Source of the DNA: Bicyclus anynana
Taxonomy: Eukaryota; Arthropoda; Insecta; Lepidoptera; Nymphalidae
DNA: 64,000 bases
Assembly: GCF_947172395.1 (NCBI RefSeq)
Contig: NC_069106.1
Location: 5,704,001 to 5,768,000, forward strand
Direction of reading: 5' to 3'
Shown piece by piece: positions 10,353 to 21,785 of this stretch. Position numbers and translations under genes: made by a program. Numbering within the stretch: the first letter of the stretch is position 1; each line of letters starts with the position of its first letter. The notes below the pieces were generated by a model. The model was not told where the DNA came from, made no database searches, and worked only from the letters and a program-made list of their open reading frames with translations.

Positions 10353-10489
10353 AATTGTCTAACACTATCTAATAGACAGAGTCAAATAGAGACGAATTAC
10401 ACATCTCAAATAACATTAAATTGAAAACTTTGAAATACCCCCGAATGTTATGAAGTTATTAATTACACTCTCGATCAAGCCGTAAATAT

Positions 10490-10766
10490 TCTCTTTCAGT
10501 GCGCTTTCATTTGAAACCCCACTCGGTTAGGTATATTTGCAGACACTCAACTTTCAACCCACACAACTTTAAAAACGGCTCAACCGATTTTCATCAAATA
10601 TGTCTAAGAATACTCGCCCATAAGTCTTTATATACCTTTTATTATATTTTCATGCCTTTGATAAAAAAAAACTCAATTCAAATCGCTTCGTCCGTTCGAG
10701 ACCTATATTGCCACAGACAAACTGACAGACAGACATACAGACGGACAGACACGCCAAACTTATAGC
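10490..10766 (+). repeat. Dispersed element with GACAGACA tail
   Basis: AACGGCTCAACCGATTTTCA followed by a CAGACAGACAGACATACAGA-type run is a layout common to old insect repeats. Similar runs lie at 43,503-43,530 and 58,740-58,765. Class unknown. Confidence 0.4.
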
Positions 10767-10770
10767 ACTA

Positions 10771-10974
10771 TCTATACTAATATTATAAGGCTGAAGAGTT
10801 TGTTTGTTTGTTTGATAGAACGCGCTAATCTCAGGAATACTTGGTCCGATTTGAAAAAATATTTCAGTGTTAGAAAGTCCACTAATCGAGGAAGGCTATA
10901 GGCTATAATTATATTATTCCCGTATTCCTACGGGAACGGGAACCACGCGGGTGAAATCGTGTGGCGTCAGCTAG
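10771..10974 (+). mobile_element. Complete non-autonomous Helitron, Hel-2
   Basis: Begins TCTATACTAATATTATAAGG after an A and ends GTGGCGTCAGCTAG before a T. That is the A^T insertion, TC 5' end and CTAG 3' end expected for Helitrons. ACGGGAACCACGCGGGTGAA lies upstream of the 3' end. At 204 bp it has no coding capacity. Confidence 0.8.
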
Positions 10975-10979
10975 TAACT

Positions 10980-11325
10980 AAAAATATAAATAAATAAATT
11001 TTTGCGTCGGGGATTAATAATAGCATTATACGTAGCATCTAAACAATCATCCCTTACATTCGCTCGTAGCACTCTGTAGCAAACTACGGCGTAGAACGTA
11101 GCTGCCTAGTATTCGTACTACAATAAATTAAGCTTTAGTAATTGAACGGTTCTGGGCTTCGACTCAAATCTATGAGGTCTGAGGCTTAATCTAACAGACT
11201 ATTAGACTATAGTCGTACGTAATCCTAATACAAACTCTTTGCTGAATTGAATGAAATCTCATCTTTAATAAAAAAAAAACTACATTAAAATTGCTTCATT
11301 CACAGACTACTGTCTTACTAGTTTC
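10980..11325. other. No recognisable feature
   Basis: AT-rich, no repeat partner and no coding signal seen. Confidence 0.45.
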
Positions 11326-11542
11326 ATCATCATCATCATATCAGCCAATGGACGTCCACTGCAGGACATAGGCCTTTTGTAGGGACTTCCAAACATCACG
11401 ATACCGAGCCACCTGCATCCAGCGAATCCCTGCGACTCGCTTGATGTCGTCAGTCCACCTGGTCGACCAACACTGCGTTTGCGTGCGGGGTCGCCATTGC
11501 AGCACTTTGAGACTCCAACGTCCATCGGCTCTTCGAAGTATG
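11326..11542 (-). mobile_element. RTE-type LINE 3' fragment
   Basis: A CAT-rich microsatellite (the element's ATG-type tail) at the left is followed by the 3' coding end on the minus strand, up to the block ending CCATCGGCTCTTCGAA. Small deletions remove bases from the GRPP motif region. Confidence 0.8.
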
Positions 11543-11719
11543 TTTACTAGGTTAATAAATAATTATTAACGAATATTAATTAAGTAACATCATTGTTATA
11601 ACGTTAGGAATATGATATGAAATGATAACTTAAGTAAGTAGTTTGTGTATGAAGTCGCGACGTATCGATTAATTTGAAGGTAACCTCTGAATTGTTAAAG
11701 GTACTTTAATATCTACTTA

Positions 11720-11990
11720 CCTGTATGTAGATCTAATTCGGGTTACTACATCGGCCGTTTGTAAGGATTTCCAAACATTACGATACTCAACCATCTGCAT
11801 CCAGAGAATACCTGCGATTCGCTTAATGTCGTCAGTCCACCTGGTGGGGGGTCGATCAACAGCGCTTTCTAGTGCGGGGTCGCCATTCCAGCAGCTTGGG
11901 ACCCCAACGTCCATCGGCTCTTCGAACTATGTGCCCCGCCCATTGCCACTTCAGCTTCGCGGCACGTTGAGTTATGTCGGTGATTTGGTC
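11720..11990 (-). mobile_element. RTE-type LINE 3' fragment
   Basis: Second minus-strand RTE fragment, separated from the first by 177 bp of unrelated sequence. It carries CATCTGCATCCAGAGAATAC and CCGCCCATTGCCACTTCAGC and ends at GTTATGTCGGTGATTTGGTC. The tail at 11,720-11,750 is scrambled. Confidence 0.75.
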
Positions 11991-11994
11991 ATAC

Positions 11995-12435
11995 ACTTAA
12001 TAAATATTAAAATTACTTAGCTTTTTGCTTAGATAAAATATACGTCTATCGGATATCGGATTGTTTGTATCTTTTAAATTTCAGCTTAACCCCTTTATCT
12101 ATGTTCTGTGGTTTGTAGATACCCCTAAACAAATTATCATAATGTTGATAGAATTAATTTAATCCCACAGAGTAAGTAGATGGAGCATAGACAGTCATTT
12201 GAACTCTAACGAGCGGCAAACTCGCCAAGGTGTTTCTAATTAAAACTATTCATCAACCCAGACTAGTGGATGTTCAAATTTTAGATGCGGCACTTTCTTT
12301 GAGATCCGTTGGTATAGTACCCATTAAAAATATCTGGCTTCAATGCTTGCGCTCTGAAATATTTTCTTTCTATACAAACATTAGTAACACACAGAGTCGG
12401 TAGTGTTAGAACGTCCATACATTGTCAGTTTTAGG
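11995..12435. other. No recognisable feature
   Basis: AT-rich sequence without repeat partner. No coding signal. Confidence 0.45.
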
Positions 12436-12439
12436 GTGC

Positions 12440-12805
12440 TTTTCCACCAAAGATGTTCTATACAGCTATGTTTATAAATCTTGGCTTAGTTTGTTGTGGG
12501 CTCTTCTCGGACCAAGGCGCGTTTGGAACCCTCGTAAACCTGACCTTTCAAAAGTGCTTGTAAACTAAGCCTATTTGAAATAAATGAATTTTGACTTTGA
12601 CTTTGACTTTTACACGACATCGTACCAGAACACTAAATCGCTTGGCGGTACGTCTTTGCCGGTTCAAGTTAACTTAACAGTAAGATCGCAGTCATTGTAT
12701 AAAAAATGTGCATCTTGTCTTTAGTTAATTTGTAATTTCTGTTTGTCATAAAAAATACTTCCTATTGCCTAGAGCCTAATTGAAATAAATGAATTTTGAA
12801 TATGT
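12440..12805 (+). mobile_element. Repeat D (LINE/SINE 3' end) with SINE-B scrap
   Basis: GTGGGCTCTTCTCGGACCAA, AAAGTGCTTGTAAACTAAGC and TGAATTTTGACTTTGACTTT form the 3' end of a dispersed element with a TTTGAC-type tail, probably a non-LTR element. A SINE-B scrap (12,603-12,662) follows. The stretch 12,608-12,765 is nearly repeated at 14,808-14,960. Confidence 0.6.
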
Positions 12806-13159
12806 GAAATCTGCGCTACGAAAGTATGTGACCGTTTCCATCAATACTAAGCTATGTAGCTGTGCGAGAAAGATGCGCAGCTCGAGCTATAAGTATACGA
12901 TGTATCGATAGTAGGGAAGTGAGGGAATCCATAGTACGCATCCATAGCACGCATCTTTCCATATAGACTCATCTTTCCATCAAGACATATCTTAGTTGAA
13001 TCCGTTTCCACCAGTGCTAAGTTATGGGCTCATGTGAATGTGAAATCAAAAACTTCCATAGCAACGTAGCGTAACACATCACTGGTGGAAAAGCACCCTT
13101 AGCTTGTAAACACTATGTTTTAATTAAGCTTGTGTGATAGTGATTGTAATTTTCTCAAC
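12806..13159. other. No recognisable feature
   Basis: Contains short repeated words (CATAGTACGCATCC, CATAGCACGCATC near 12,930) but no clear element. Confidence 0.4.
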
Positions 13160-13182
13160 CTCTCTCTCTCTCTCTCTCTCTT
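13160..13182. repeat. (CT)n microsatellite
   Basis: About 11 uninterrupted CT units. Confidence 0.9.
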
Positions 13183-13189
13183 AATATAA

Positions 13190-13400
13190 TAAATAATAAA
13201 TACAACACAAAACACTATCAATAATTACAACACAAAACGTTATTGCACAAAATCTCTAACGCGACTAGCAGCGTGACGTTGTCTACGCTGACTCACATAC
13301 AACTGAGCTCAAGACATCAAATACCCTCTTATTTATACCAACACTGATACCTTCCCTGTATAATAACATAAATAATGAATGTTAATACCACCTGTAATCG
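13190..13400 (-). repeat. Dispersed repeat R, copy 2
   Basis: Minus-orientation match to 782-960 and to 40,140-40,290: CTTATTTATACCAACACTGA, then AACATAAATAATGAATGTTA. Confidence 0.6.
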
Positions 13401-13409
13401 AGGAACTTG

Positions 13410-14250
13410 CAACACTTATAAACACTGAGTCAAAGCCTTAAATCCCCTCACCTATAAGGTGTCTACCAGTGGACGAAGCGAAAGCTGTAATGTTCTTTAT
13501 TTTCAATTCCCGCGGAAATCATGAAGTTTTCTCGAATAAAAAGTAGCCTATGTTTTGGTCCAAGGTCTCATGGTTTATTTCTTCACCAAACTTGCTTTTA
13601 CATCAAATAAATAAAATTAAAGTGTTTGATGCAGATAGATAAGGCTAAGGATCTGCTAGATATTAAGATAAAACTTAATAAAGATCTATCTTTTTTTTTT
13701 TTCTTTTACGATCGACAATTTAAAAGCCAATCTCACCGCATCCATTCAACATCATCCACGGCCCAGCACCGTAGCGGGCACAATCGCAAAAATTAAACTT
13801 GCACCGCAAACAGAACGCACGCAAACGTAGGCCTCGCGTGCGATCGCGCTGTTTAGGCCATTTAACCGATTTTATCCCCACAATCTACTGGAACTATTGA
13901 TAATAAGGTCGATATTCGCGTACATTATAACTCGCTTGAAGTAGGCAAATATTCCAGGAATTAGATTACCAAAGTTGGCTGGCAATGTGGCATTGTTTGA
14001 TAAAGAAAAACATATAGAGGGGTTCTTGAGACGGGCTTTGTGCCAAAGTAGGCTCTTGTTGTGAGCTATACGACCTCTATGGTACAGTGTTTGTACGCTT
14101 TGTAATTGGGAGGGTTTGGGTTCGAATTTCGGTGCTATAGTAAACTTAGGAGCTTATTTTTTTCTAAATCATTGGACTAGTACTCGTCGTCAGAATTTGG
14201 CCGTGGTAAGTTACTAGCACCACTCTTCGGTAACAAACAAAAAAACCCTT
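13410..14250. other. Mostly featureless; decayed Helitron words
   Basis: AATAAAAAGTAGCCTATGTT near 13,540 is typical of the interior of Hel-type elements but no termini are visible. The rest is unassigned. Confidence 0.4.
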
Positions 14251-14254
14251 GCTT

Positions 14255-14615
14255 ATTTTGTTGTGGGCTCTTCTTGGACCACGGCGCGTATATTACCTTC
14301 GTAACTTTAATTTTGAAAGAATGAAAATAAAATACACTTTAAAGAACAACACAAAGAACATACAATACTCGTACAATAGATACAAAAAAAATACAAAATG
14401 CAGCAGCAAAGAATATACAATACAATAAATACAAAATGTACAATAGTCAGCCTTATTGGTAACAAGCGATCAACCCAGCAACCTAATGAAGAAACTAAAA
14501 TGTTTTCATTTATCACCATAATATCATAAAATAACCCAAGGTTTTAAAAAGTGACTAAGCCTACTTAAAGTAAATGAGTTTTGATTTGGACTTTTGATTT
14601 TTGACTGGCAAAGTC
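14255..14615 (+). mobile_element. Repeat D copy, interrupted
   Basis: Left part GTTGTGGGCTCTTCTTGGAC, right part AAGTGACTAAGCCTACTTAA ending in a TTTGATTTTTGAC tail. About 200 bp of AT-rich sequence (14,318-14,540) separates them. Confidence 0.5.
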
Positions 14616-14704
14616 TTATCACCATCCGATTTAGCGGTTCAGTATTATACCCCATAAAAACTATTTTAGATATTATGGGTAGAATATTTTTTTTACTACG
14701 AAGT

Positions 14705-14960
14705 AAGAATTTTTTTATTCTTACAAGTTACTACAAACTCCTCACCTGGTATGTGATGATGCAATCTATGATGGAAGGAGGATGGCAATCCACACCCCTT
14801 TCGGTTTCTACACGACATCGTACCAGAACGCTAAATCGCTTGGCGGTACGTCTTTGCCGGTTCAAGTTAAGAGTGAGATCGCAGTCATTGTATAAAAAAT
14901 GTGCATCTTGTCATTAGTTAATTTGTAATTTCTGTTTGTCATAAAAAATACTTCTTATCA
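14705..14960 (-). mobile_element. SINE-B fragment within a duplicated segment
   Basis: SINE-B 3' half (14,705-14,862) joined to 100 bp also found at 12,662-12,765 (words GTCATTGTATAAAAAATGTG and CTGTTTGTCATAAAAAATAC). SINE piece and adjoining DNA recur together, so they moved or were duplicated as one block. Confidence 0.65.
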
Positions 14961-15166
14961 TCATTCTAAGGAAGAGAATGTATTTAATTTAGTTTCACGA
15001 TCACTACCTAGTCTGTACTCTAGGTATAATGTAGACTAAGCCCAGGTTGTAAGAGAGTCAATTACAATTTCTCTCACGTAGTCGGTTTATGGGTCCCGCA
15101 ACTATTACCTGCTAACCTGCTGCGGCTGGGAACAAGACACAAGATACTGTGCTCAAACTTACACCA

Positions 15167-15360
15167 TCACACTAATATAATAAAGGTGAAAGTTTGTGTG
15201 TAAGTATGTTTGTTCCTTTTACGCTGCGGCTACTGAAGCGATTTGGCTGAAATTTGGAATGGATATAGATTTTACTTTGGATTAACACATAGGCTACTTT
15301 TCGTCCCGGAAAAATCCATTGTTCCCGCGGGATTTGTGAAATACTAAATTCCACGCGGGC
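15167..15360 (+). mobile_element. Hel-1 Helitron, 3' end truncated
   Basis: TCACACTAATATAATAAAGG start after an A, GATTTGGCTGAAATTTGGAA core, and a stop at TTCCACGCGGGC just before the terminal hairpin. Confidence 0.75.
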
Positions 15361-15442
15361 TTGGTTTTTGTACGTAGTCCTCTTTCACTAATAAACTAAA
15401 TTTCTATAGCTTTCCAAGTGCGTCAATGAGATTCCTATGACA

Positions 15443-15605
15443 TGCAGGCGACGGGGAGAAAATGCGCGGGTGTGAAGTAGTACGCGCGGGTACAGGAAAG
15501 GACTGTATGGGTATGAAGTCGAGCGCGCGGGGCATCGCTACTCCCCTCCCGGCCCGCGCGGATTATCAGGAGTGTTACGAACGAATTTGCCAAGCTAAAG
15601 AACCG
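15443..15605. repeat. GC-rich dispersed block I
   Basis: GGCGACGGGGAGAAAATGCG and GAGTGTTACGAACGAATTTG have partners at 23,645-23,745, where the first half is inverted relative to the second. Its GC content is much higher than its surroundings. Confidence 0.45.
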
Positions 15606-17558
15606 CTTGACGTACAAAGTTGAAATTTGGCAGGGAGGTAGTTTATAGTTAATAGACGTCCGCTAAAAATAGATTGAGGAGGTAGGTATAAAAATACTCC
15701 AAATAAACCTTGCGAATATACTATTACTAATTATTATTTAATGACATACATTAAAAATAATAAGTTATTAGTTGTCAAGTTAATTTTAAAGAAAAGACGC
15801 GAATACATAATCAATAATAAATATTTAAATATTTCACACACCACCAACTAGCTCTTTAGTAGATAAAGCATGGCTTAAGCAATAAACATACATATAAAAT
15901 ATATACCACCTACACAGAATAGAAAAGATCCATGCTTATTACGAGTACACAAATATTTTCTAATTGTAGGAATTGAACCCACAGCATTGGATGCAGAAGG
16001 CAGGTCAGTACCCACTGCGCCACTCAGAGTAGCAGATAAGAACATCATTTTAGACTCCGTGCCACGAAAGAAGTCCCTTGGCTAAAACCAGAACTAAAAT
16101 GTACAGCGCCTTACACAAATGACATTAATACCGCCATTACAAAAGACATTAGCGCCGCGTCTACGAAACTTATTTCGTGGCGCGGAGTATAGTTATACAA
16201 ACCGTATGTACGTATAGCATGCCTGTCAAATGAACATACATAAAAGGAAGTCTACCCAAGGGCTAAAATAATATGCATTTAGACAAAAACAAACGCAAAG
16301 TCGCGTTCTAAAGCTAGTTTATTAAAAAATCGTAAATTTTAACCTTTATTAACACTACATCCTCGCAAAATCCCCGTAAACCGTTTAAACACCAATCTTA
16401 GAGCAATACATCAGTTTAGTAGGCCGTAAATCATTTATAACGCCGTAGGACAATTTGGGGCCCAACACCCTCCAACAATATATAGGGCCTACAAAATATC
16501 TCAGCGCCAAAACACATAAAAACGTCTTCCTAGTGGATTCAGAGAGGTATAGCCCTTCGGAGAGAACGCTATAAAACTGTAGCGACGCAGCGTGGTGACA
16601 CACTGCTTCTACGGATGGCTAATGATGCTTTATTCAACATTATCAGCCACTACCTACAGGATCAGGCGGCCCTGCGTTAATGACAGGAACTACGGTTTAT
16701 CGTGCTTGCACGGCACATCACACAACACCGTTTTAACAACTCCGGGCTGACAATTTTTACTAAAATCAGCAGCATTTCAAAGCCTGACCTAGGAGTCGAA
16801 CCCAGGAATTTGTGATCCGTAGCCACTTTACTAAAATAGTACTTATTTTATTTGCCAAGCCTCATAGATAGTGCTCTTTTAGATTTATTTGCCAACTTCC
16901 AAAAGTAAAGTTTTATGGTGAAGAATACTTGTATATTAAAATGTTTGCCAACGTCTGCTAATTGCAGATTGGGGTTTTATCAAAATAAAAAAATTCAAAA
17001 AATAGTGCACTGTAGACCAAACGACTAAAGTAAAACTTTTTTCAAAAATAAAAAAAAACAGCGCCATTTATGAGCCTCAGACAGCAGCATCGCAAAAGGT
17101 TATTGGAGTGTACAAGAATTTATTGATTCAAAGTTCTCTAAGGCCGCCATTTTTTGGTAGTTTAAAATATTTTTTATATTCTTACTGAACTTTTTTATAT
17201 TCTTTCTTCCGAACTGCATAACTAATTATGCCTGTAGATGGCAGCACGCATCGCCCGATTACACTTTTTGTATTCCAACTTATTCTCCGAGTTAAGAGTT
17301 ATGAAGTTTGACTTCGAACAAGGTTTGCGGGTTGAAAACGCCGTGTGTATCAAGCCGTAAGCGAGAAAATTTTATTTATTCACACCCTAGGTTCCGCGAG
17401 TAAGAGGTTTTACTCCCCTCACGCGCCTCCATCTCTTTACGTTTAAACTGTAAATTTTCTATTGACAGAATATGATGTACAAGTATGTGGAAACAACAAA
17501 CAAAATGTATGTTAGTATGAGAATCGCATTATTTTGTTAGTATATTCAATGATCCTAC
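15606..17558. other. Long stretch without recognisable gene
   Basis: AT-rich. A tRNA-like relic in minus sense lies at 15,964-16,032 (GTGGGTTCAATTCC on the minus strand) and another at about 16,790-16,825 (CTGGGTTCGACTCC). CCGAACTGCATAACTAATTA at 17,211-17,230 is a scrap of MITE-TA. No protein-coding evidence was found. Confidence 0.45.
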
Positions 17559-18160
17559 TCCTACTATTAATATTACAAACGCGAAAGTTTGTATGGATGC
17601 TTGGATGTTTGTAACTGTTTAACGCCGCTACTACTGAAGCGATTTGGCTGAAATTTGGAATGGAAATAGATTTTCGTCGTCATCAACCCATATTCGGCTC
17701 ACTGCTGAGCTCGAGTCGCCTCTCAAAATGAGAGGGGTAAAGGCCAATCCACCACGCTGGCCCAATGTGGATTGACAGACTTCACACACGCAGAGAATTA
17801 GTATGTATGCAAGTTTCCTCACGATGTTTTCCTTCACCGATTGAGACACGTGATAATTTCTTAAAATGCACACAACTGAAAAGTTGGAGGTGCATGCCCC
17901 GCACCGGATTTGAACCCACATCCTCCGGAATCGGAGGCAAATAGATTTTAATCTGGATTAACACGTAGGCTTCTTTTTATCCCGAAAAAATCATGGTTTC
18001 CCGAGATTTGCAAAAACTTATGATTTTGATAAAATGAATGTTTGTTACTCTTTTACGCCTTAACTACTGAACCGAATAAGCTGAAATTTGGTATTGAGTT
18101 ATATTATAGCCTAGATTAACACATAGGCTACTTTATATCCCGGATTATTTTGTACTATAC
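17559..18160 (+). mobile_element. Hel-1 long variant, split by SINE-A
   Basis: TCCTACTATTAATATTACAA start. The core appears twice (GATTTGGCTGAAATTTGGAA, then a diverged AATAAGCTGAAATTTGGTAT), as in the long variants at 22,614 and 41,245. The 3' hairpin and CTAG are absent. Confidence 0.7.
17675..17938 (-). mobile_element. SINE-A with 11-bp target duplication
   Basis: Flanked by AAATAGATTTT at 17,664-17,674 and 17,939-17,949, an exact 11-bp target-site duplication lying inside the Hel-1 core. The SINE is 5'-truncated just beyond the B box (ATCCGGTGCGGGGC on minus). This is direct evidence of retroposition into a pre-existing Helitron. Confidence 0.9.
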
Positions 18161-18233
18161 ACGTATTTCTATCACAAGGGTGACATGAGTCGGTTTTATT
18201 GTTTAACTATTGTGCTTTTTCTATATTGTAACT

Positions 18234-18528
18234 GAGCCTTGGTAGCCCAGCGGATAAGACATCTGCCTTCGATTCAGGGGGTGTAGGTCTGAATCCGGTC
18301 CTTGGTATGCACCTCCAACTTTTCAGTTATGTGCACTTCAAGAAACTAAATATCACGTGTCTCAAACGGTGAAAGAAAAACATCGTGAGTAACCTACATA
18401 TCTGAAGAAATTCCAAACTTTCTGCCACACTTGGGCCAGCGTGGTGGACTAATAGCCTAACCCTTCTCATTCTGAGAGGAGACTCGTGCTCAATAGTGAG
18501 CCGAATATGGGTTGTTAATGATGATAAA
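18234..18528 (+). mobile_element. SINE-A, near full length
   Basis: Head AGCCTTGGTAGCCCAGCGGA, degenerate B box (GGTCTGAATCCGG), full body, tail GGGTTGTTAATGATGATAA. Short deletions near 18,410. Confidence 0.85.
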
Positions 18529-18534
18529 CTGCCT

Positions 18535-18690
18535 CGGTTAGATTATGTGCCTTCGGATCACGAGGTCCTGGGTTCGACTTTGAATCAAGCAACGAACTGC
18601 TCAGCTTTACTTCTCTCAAAAGGGAATGCCCTTTCAAGAAGGGCCTAGGCTTAGGCTATGATATATTGTGTCGCTCAAATTCTTCTCCAT
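18535..18690 (+). mobile_element. tRNA-like SINE of another family
   Basis: GCCTCGGTTAGATTATGTGC followed by GGTCCTGGGTTCGACTTTG gives an A-box/B-box layout. The body GGGAATGCCCTTTCAAGAAG does not match SINE-A or SINE-B. No second copy in the window. Confidence 0.4.
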
Positions 18691-18696
18691 AAAGAA

Positions 18697-18968
18697 GTTA
18701 GAGCAACGATTTTATACTATTAGATATGTTACGTGTCTACAAAATCACCACATAAAGTGATCAGAATTTAGCTACTCCTCTGAGCGCACACATGGACAAT
18801 TTTGTGTTTACTTACATTATTTATTTATGTGTATATAGTTTTGAACACACAACTCGACATTGTAGACAATATTTAGTTATTATTTGTTTAAATAATTTTC
18901 GTTGTTTAATGAGCGACTGAAGACTTAAAACAATTAGCCACCTTTTTACATTTAAGTATAAAATCAGG
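18697..18968 (+). mobile_element. MITE-C, near complete
   Basis: Starts AGCAACGATTTTATACTATT and ends near AAGTATAAAATCA, inverted relative to each other. The interior shares GAGCGCACACATGGACAATT and CTCGACATTGTAGACAATAT with the copies at 3.5 and 50 kb. Confidence 0.65.
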
Positions 18969-18986
18969 GTCATTAAAAATAGACGA

Positions 18987-19311
18987 CGACCTCCGTGGCG
19001 CAGTGGTATGCGCGGTGGATTTACTAGATGGAGGTCCTGGGTTCGATCCCCGGCTGGGCCAATTGATTTTCTTAATTGATCCAGGTCTGGGCCAGAGCTG
19101 GTGGGAGGCCTCGGCCGTGACTAGTTACCATCCAGCCGATAAAGATGTACCGCCAAGCGATTTAGCGTTCCGGTACGATGTCGTGTAGAAACCCAAAGGG
19201 GTCAGGATTTTTATTCTCCTCCTAACAAGTTAGCCTGCTTCCATCTTAGATTGCATCATCACTTACCATCAGGTGAGATTGTAGTCAAGGGCTAACTTGT
19301 AAAGAATAAAA
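18987..19311 (+). mobile_element. SINE-B reference copy, full length
   Basis: Head CCTCCGTGGCGCAGTGGTAT (A box), GGTCCTGGGTTCGATCCCCG (B box), then a body with GCGATTTAGCGTTCCGGTAC and CACTTACCATCAGGTGAGAT, and the tail TTGTAAAGAATAAAAA. It is flanked by a 12-bp near-direct repeat AAAAATAGRCGA at 18,975-18,986 and 19,312-19,323 (one mismatch), a plausible target-site duplication. Mobilisation would need a LINE reverse transcriptase in trans. Confidence 0.88.
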
Positions 19312-19323
19312 AAAAATAGGCGA

Positions 19324-20189
19324 ATGATAAATAAATGTTAACAATATTTTGAAAAGTCATCAAAGTTCGATAGCTATAATAAAATACAAGAAAATGCAAT
19401 CAAAATGTCCGTATATACTCCATTAAAACTCTTCAAAGGAACGGAATCAGTGCAAGTATTAAAAAAAAAAACTTGGCCACAGACTAAGAAAAAGTTACGT
19501 AAGTGGTAGGTAATTAAGAAGCAAAACGAAGTTGGCGATGAGCCCTTTTTATGTGAGCCTCGAACTAAGGGAAACCTTAATCAAAGTTTGGTCATGAAAT
19601 ACTAAAAGAACTTATACGGTATTAGTATTATTTTCTTGTATTTTACCACCGTTGCAGAAAGAGGGGTAACTTTTAAAGAATAAAAAAAAAACTTATCTTA
19701 ATTAACTTTTAAAGAATAAAAAAAAATAAAAAAAAGAGAGGTATTCGTATTTTGATTACAATATGTCTCTGTGGTACCGTAGCTCTTAAACGACTGAATT
19801 TGGATGCGGTTTTTTTTTAAATTGAAATCTGGTTTTTCACTAATGTTTTCAAAACATGATTATAAGAATCGGTAGAGCTGTTTACAAGATTTGGGATGTG
19901 AAAATAGGGATACACAATGTGTATTGTCAAATATCGAGTATTTTTTTATTTATTACAATTTATTTATTTCATATTCAAGCAATACAATACATTTTACATT
20001 ATACAATATACCTAATAATTATACTAGTTACACTTTTGTTACAAATAGTAGTCTGGGACGCATATGACTTCGCTCGATCTCGTGTTGGCTCGTGCCGACT
20101 TGTTTCGTAAAGAGTTGGGATTTAGAGAGGGGTAGCGATCGGTTGGCGGGAATGGCTTGCGATATAAGGCGCTCGTCGTACTGTTTTCT
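19324..20189. other. No recognisable feature
   Basis: AT-rich with poly-A runs (19,460, 19,683, 19,722). A GAATAAAAAAAAA motif is repeated at 19,678 and 19,715. No coding signal. Confidence 0.45.
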
Positions 20190-20470
20190 GCTTCAGTGTG
20201 CTCGTGGCGTTCGAGCCTTAACATTACTTGTTATGTAATTCTTTATGGGTTACTTGGGATAGGCGGGGAGAGTGACTTGAGTGGAAAAGAGAGGGTTGGT
20301 TAACTGTCAAAGGGGCCTTTAACACTACACACAACGTTCACAAGTGCGTGACTCCACTCAAGGTCATTCTCTGCCATTCTAGGGCATTCTTATTTTGGTT
20401 TCAGTTGGATTTGTTAATTAAGTTGTTCTGACAGATATTGTGAATCATAAACCTTTGTTCGACATTGCTT
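20190..20470 (+). repeat. Dispersed repeat F, copy 1
   Basis: Shares GCTTCAGTGTGCTCGTGGCG, GGGTTACTTGGGATAGGCG and GGTCATTCTCTGCCATTCTA with 57,680-57,955 in the same orientation. No termini or coding frame recognised. Two window copies about 37 kb apart suggest a transposon of unknown class. Confidence 0.6.
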
Positions 20471-20833
20471 TTCAAATTTTTGTAACCCACTTCTGAGTCT
20501 GCTAAAACTTTTTTAAATAATGCAAGTTATGTATACTCAGTTTGGGCGTAGCCTTAACAATATCTAAGCTTAATTTTATTGAGAAAGAATAGGAAGCTTA
20601 AGCAAACTTATTCTAGACAATCGACAAATCAAGTTCACTTGGAATGTTAGCCAGAATACTGGCTGTATTTCGGCAAAGTACGGTGAAAAAGTAAGTCAAA
20701 GAAGAAGTATGAGGTAAAATCAGACCTGTGATACGCATCACAACGTTTAGGTAGATTAATTTCTAAACTACGGAAAGACAAATGTCGACCAATAGCAGCG
20801 TAATCGAAAATATAGCGCTCTCTTTATTTTCTG
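20471..20833. other. No recognisable feature
   Basis: Unassigned AT-rich sequence. Confidence 0.4.
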
Positions 20834-21026
20834 CTAGCGGACGTCCGCGACTTCATCTGCGTGAAATTCAGTTTTTCACAAATTCCGCGGGAACCATCGG
20901 GGAAAAGTAGCCTATGTGTTCATCCAGAGGAAAATCTATTTCAGCCAAATCGCTTCAGTAGCCGCAGGGTACAGGAGGAACAAACATACACACACACAAA
21001 CTTTCGCCTTTATAATATTAGTGTGA
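20834..21026 (-). mobile_element. Hel-1 Helitron, both ends present
   Basis: The plus strand opens CTAGCGGACGTCCGCGACTT (3' hairpin and CTAG of a minus-oriented element) and closes TATAATATTAGTGTGA, the 5' TCACACTAATATTATA read backwards. The expected A before CTAG is a G here. 193 bp, with an internal deletion in the core. Confidence 0.75.
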
Positions 21027-21029
21027 TAA

Positions 21030-21785
21030 GACGGATATAATATCTTATCTCGTGTCGGGATAAGTATGACATGGTACGCATCAAAGGCCTACAAGAAGGA
21101 ATTCCACTCGCTACAACACGGTAACCGAGAATAAAAACAAATAAAGAAAATAAGCCGCATCCAATCATTAGTACATTCAAGTAGTTTTGAACTATTCATT
21201 TGATGAGTTTAACGAGCTGTTTCAAGTATCTCGGCGTTTGATCGCAGTACACAGCTCGATCTCGTTAGCTAAAGCCCTCTAAGTAGCGATACAATGAAAT
21301 CAATACGTCAATACTATACACACAATGAGAATACAGTATTTGTTTCAATTTGCCAGTATATTATCTTTCCAATTGCTTTGTTGTAAAGTCTTCAACTTTA
21401 ATTAGGTTTTCTAGATTATTAATCTTAGAACTAGAGTCTGTAACAGTCAGACATACCTTATTTTAAAGCTTTATTCCCCATTCGCACAAATACATTCCCA
21501 AGTATATTTCTCACGTCAGGGTTTTAAAAACGCGATGCTTTTTTTTCAAGCTATGCATTTTCAATTCTAGGCGTTGGTATTAGACTTTATTTAATTTCAT
21601 ACTATATTTGAACGCTTTTTTAACGTCCGTTAAAAAAACACTCGTGCGAATGGGGACTGAACCTTAGCTAAATACCAGATACGTTTTAAGAAGTCTAAAA
21701 TGTTATCAGCTATTTTAGCGAAGTACGATAGACAATAGGGTAGTTGACTCATTAAACTTTATAATATAAACATTAATTTCGTTTT
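21030..21785. other. No recognisable feature
   Basis: AT-rich. CGTCCGTTAAAAAAACACTCGTGCGAATGGGG (split: CGTCCGTTAAAAAAAC, then CGTGCGAATGGGG) near 21,624 is partly mirrored by CCCCATTCGCACAAAT at 21,476-21,491, giving an inverted pair about 180 bp apart that may bound a decayed foldback element. Confidence 0.4.

Noticed and set aside
18987..19060. Possible tRNA gene in the SINE-B head
   Set aside because: A- and B-box words are present, but it continues into a SINE body with a poly-A tail and target duplication; it is a tRNA-derived SINE head and not a tRNA gene.
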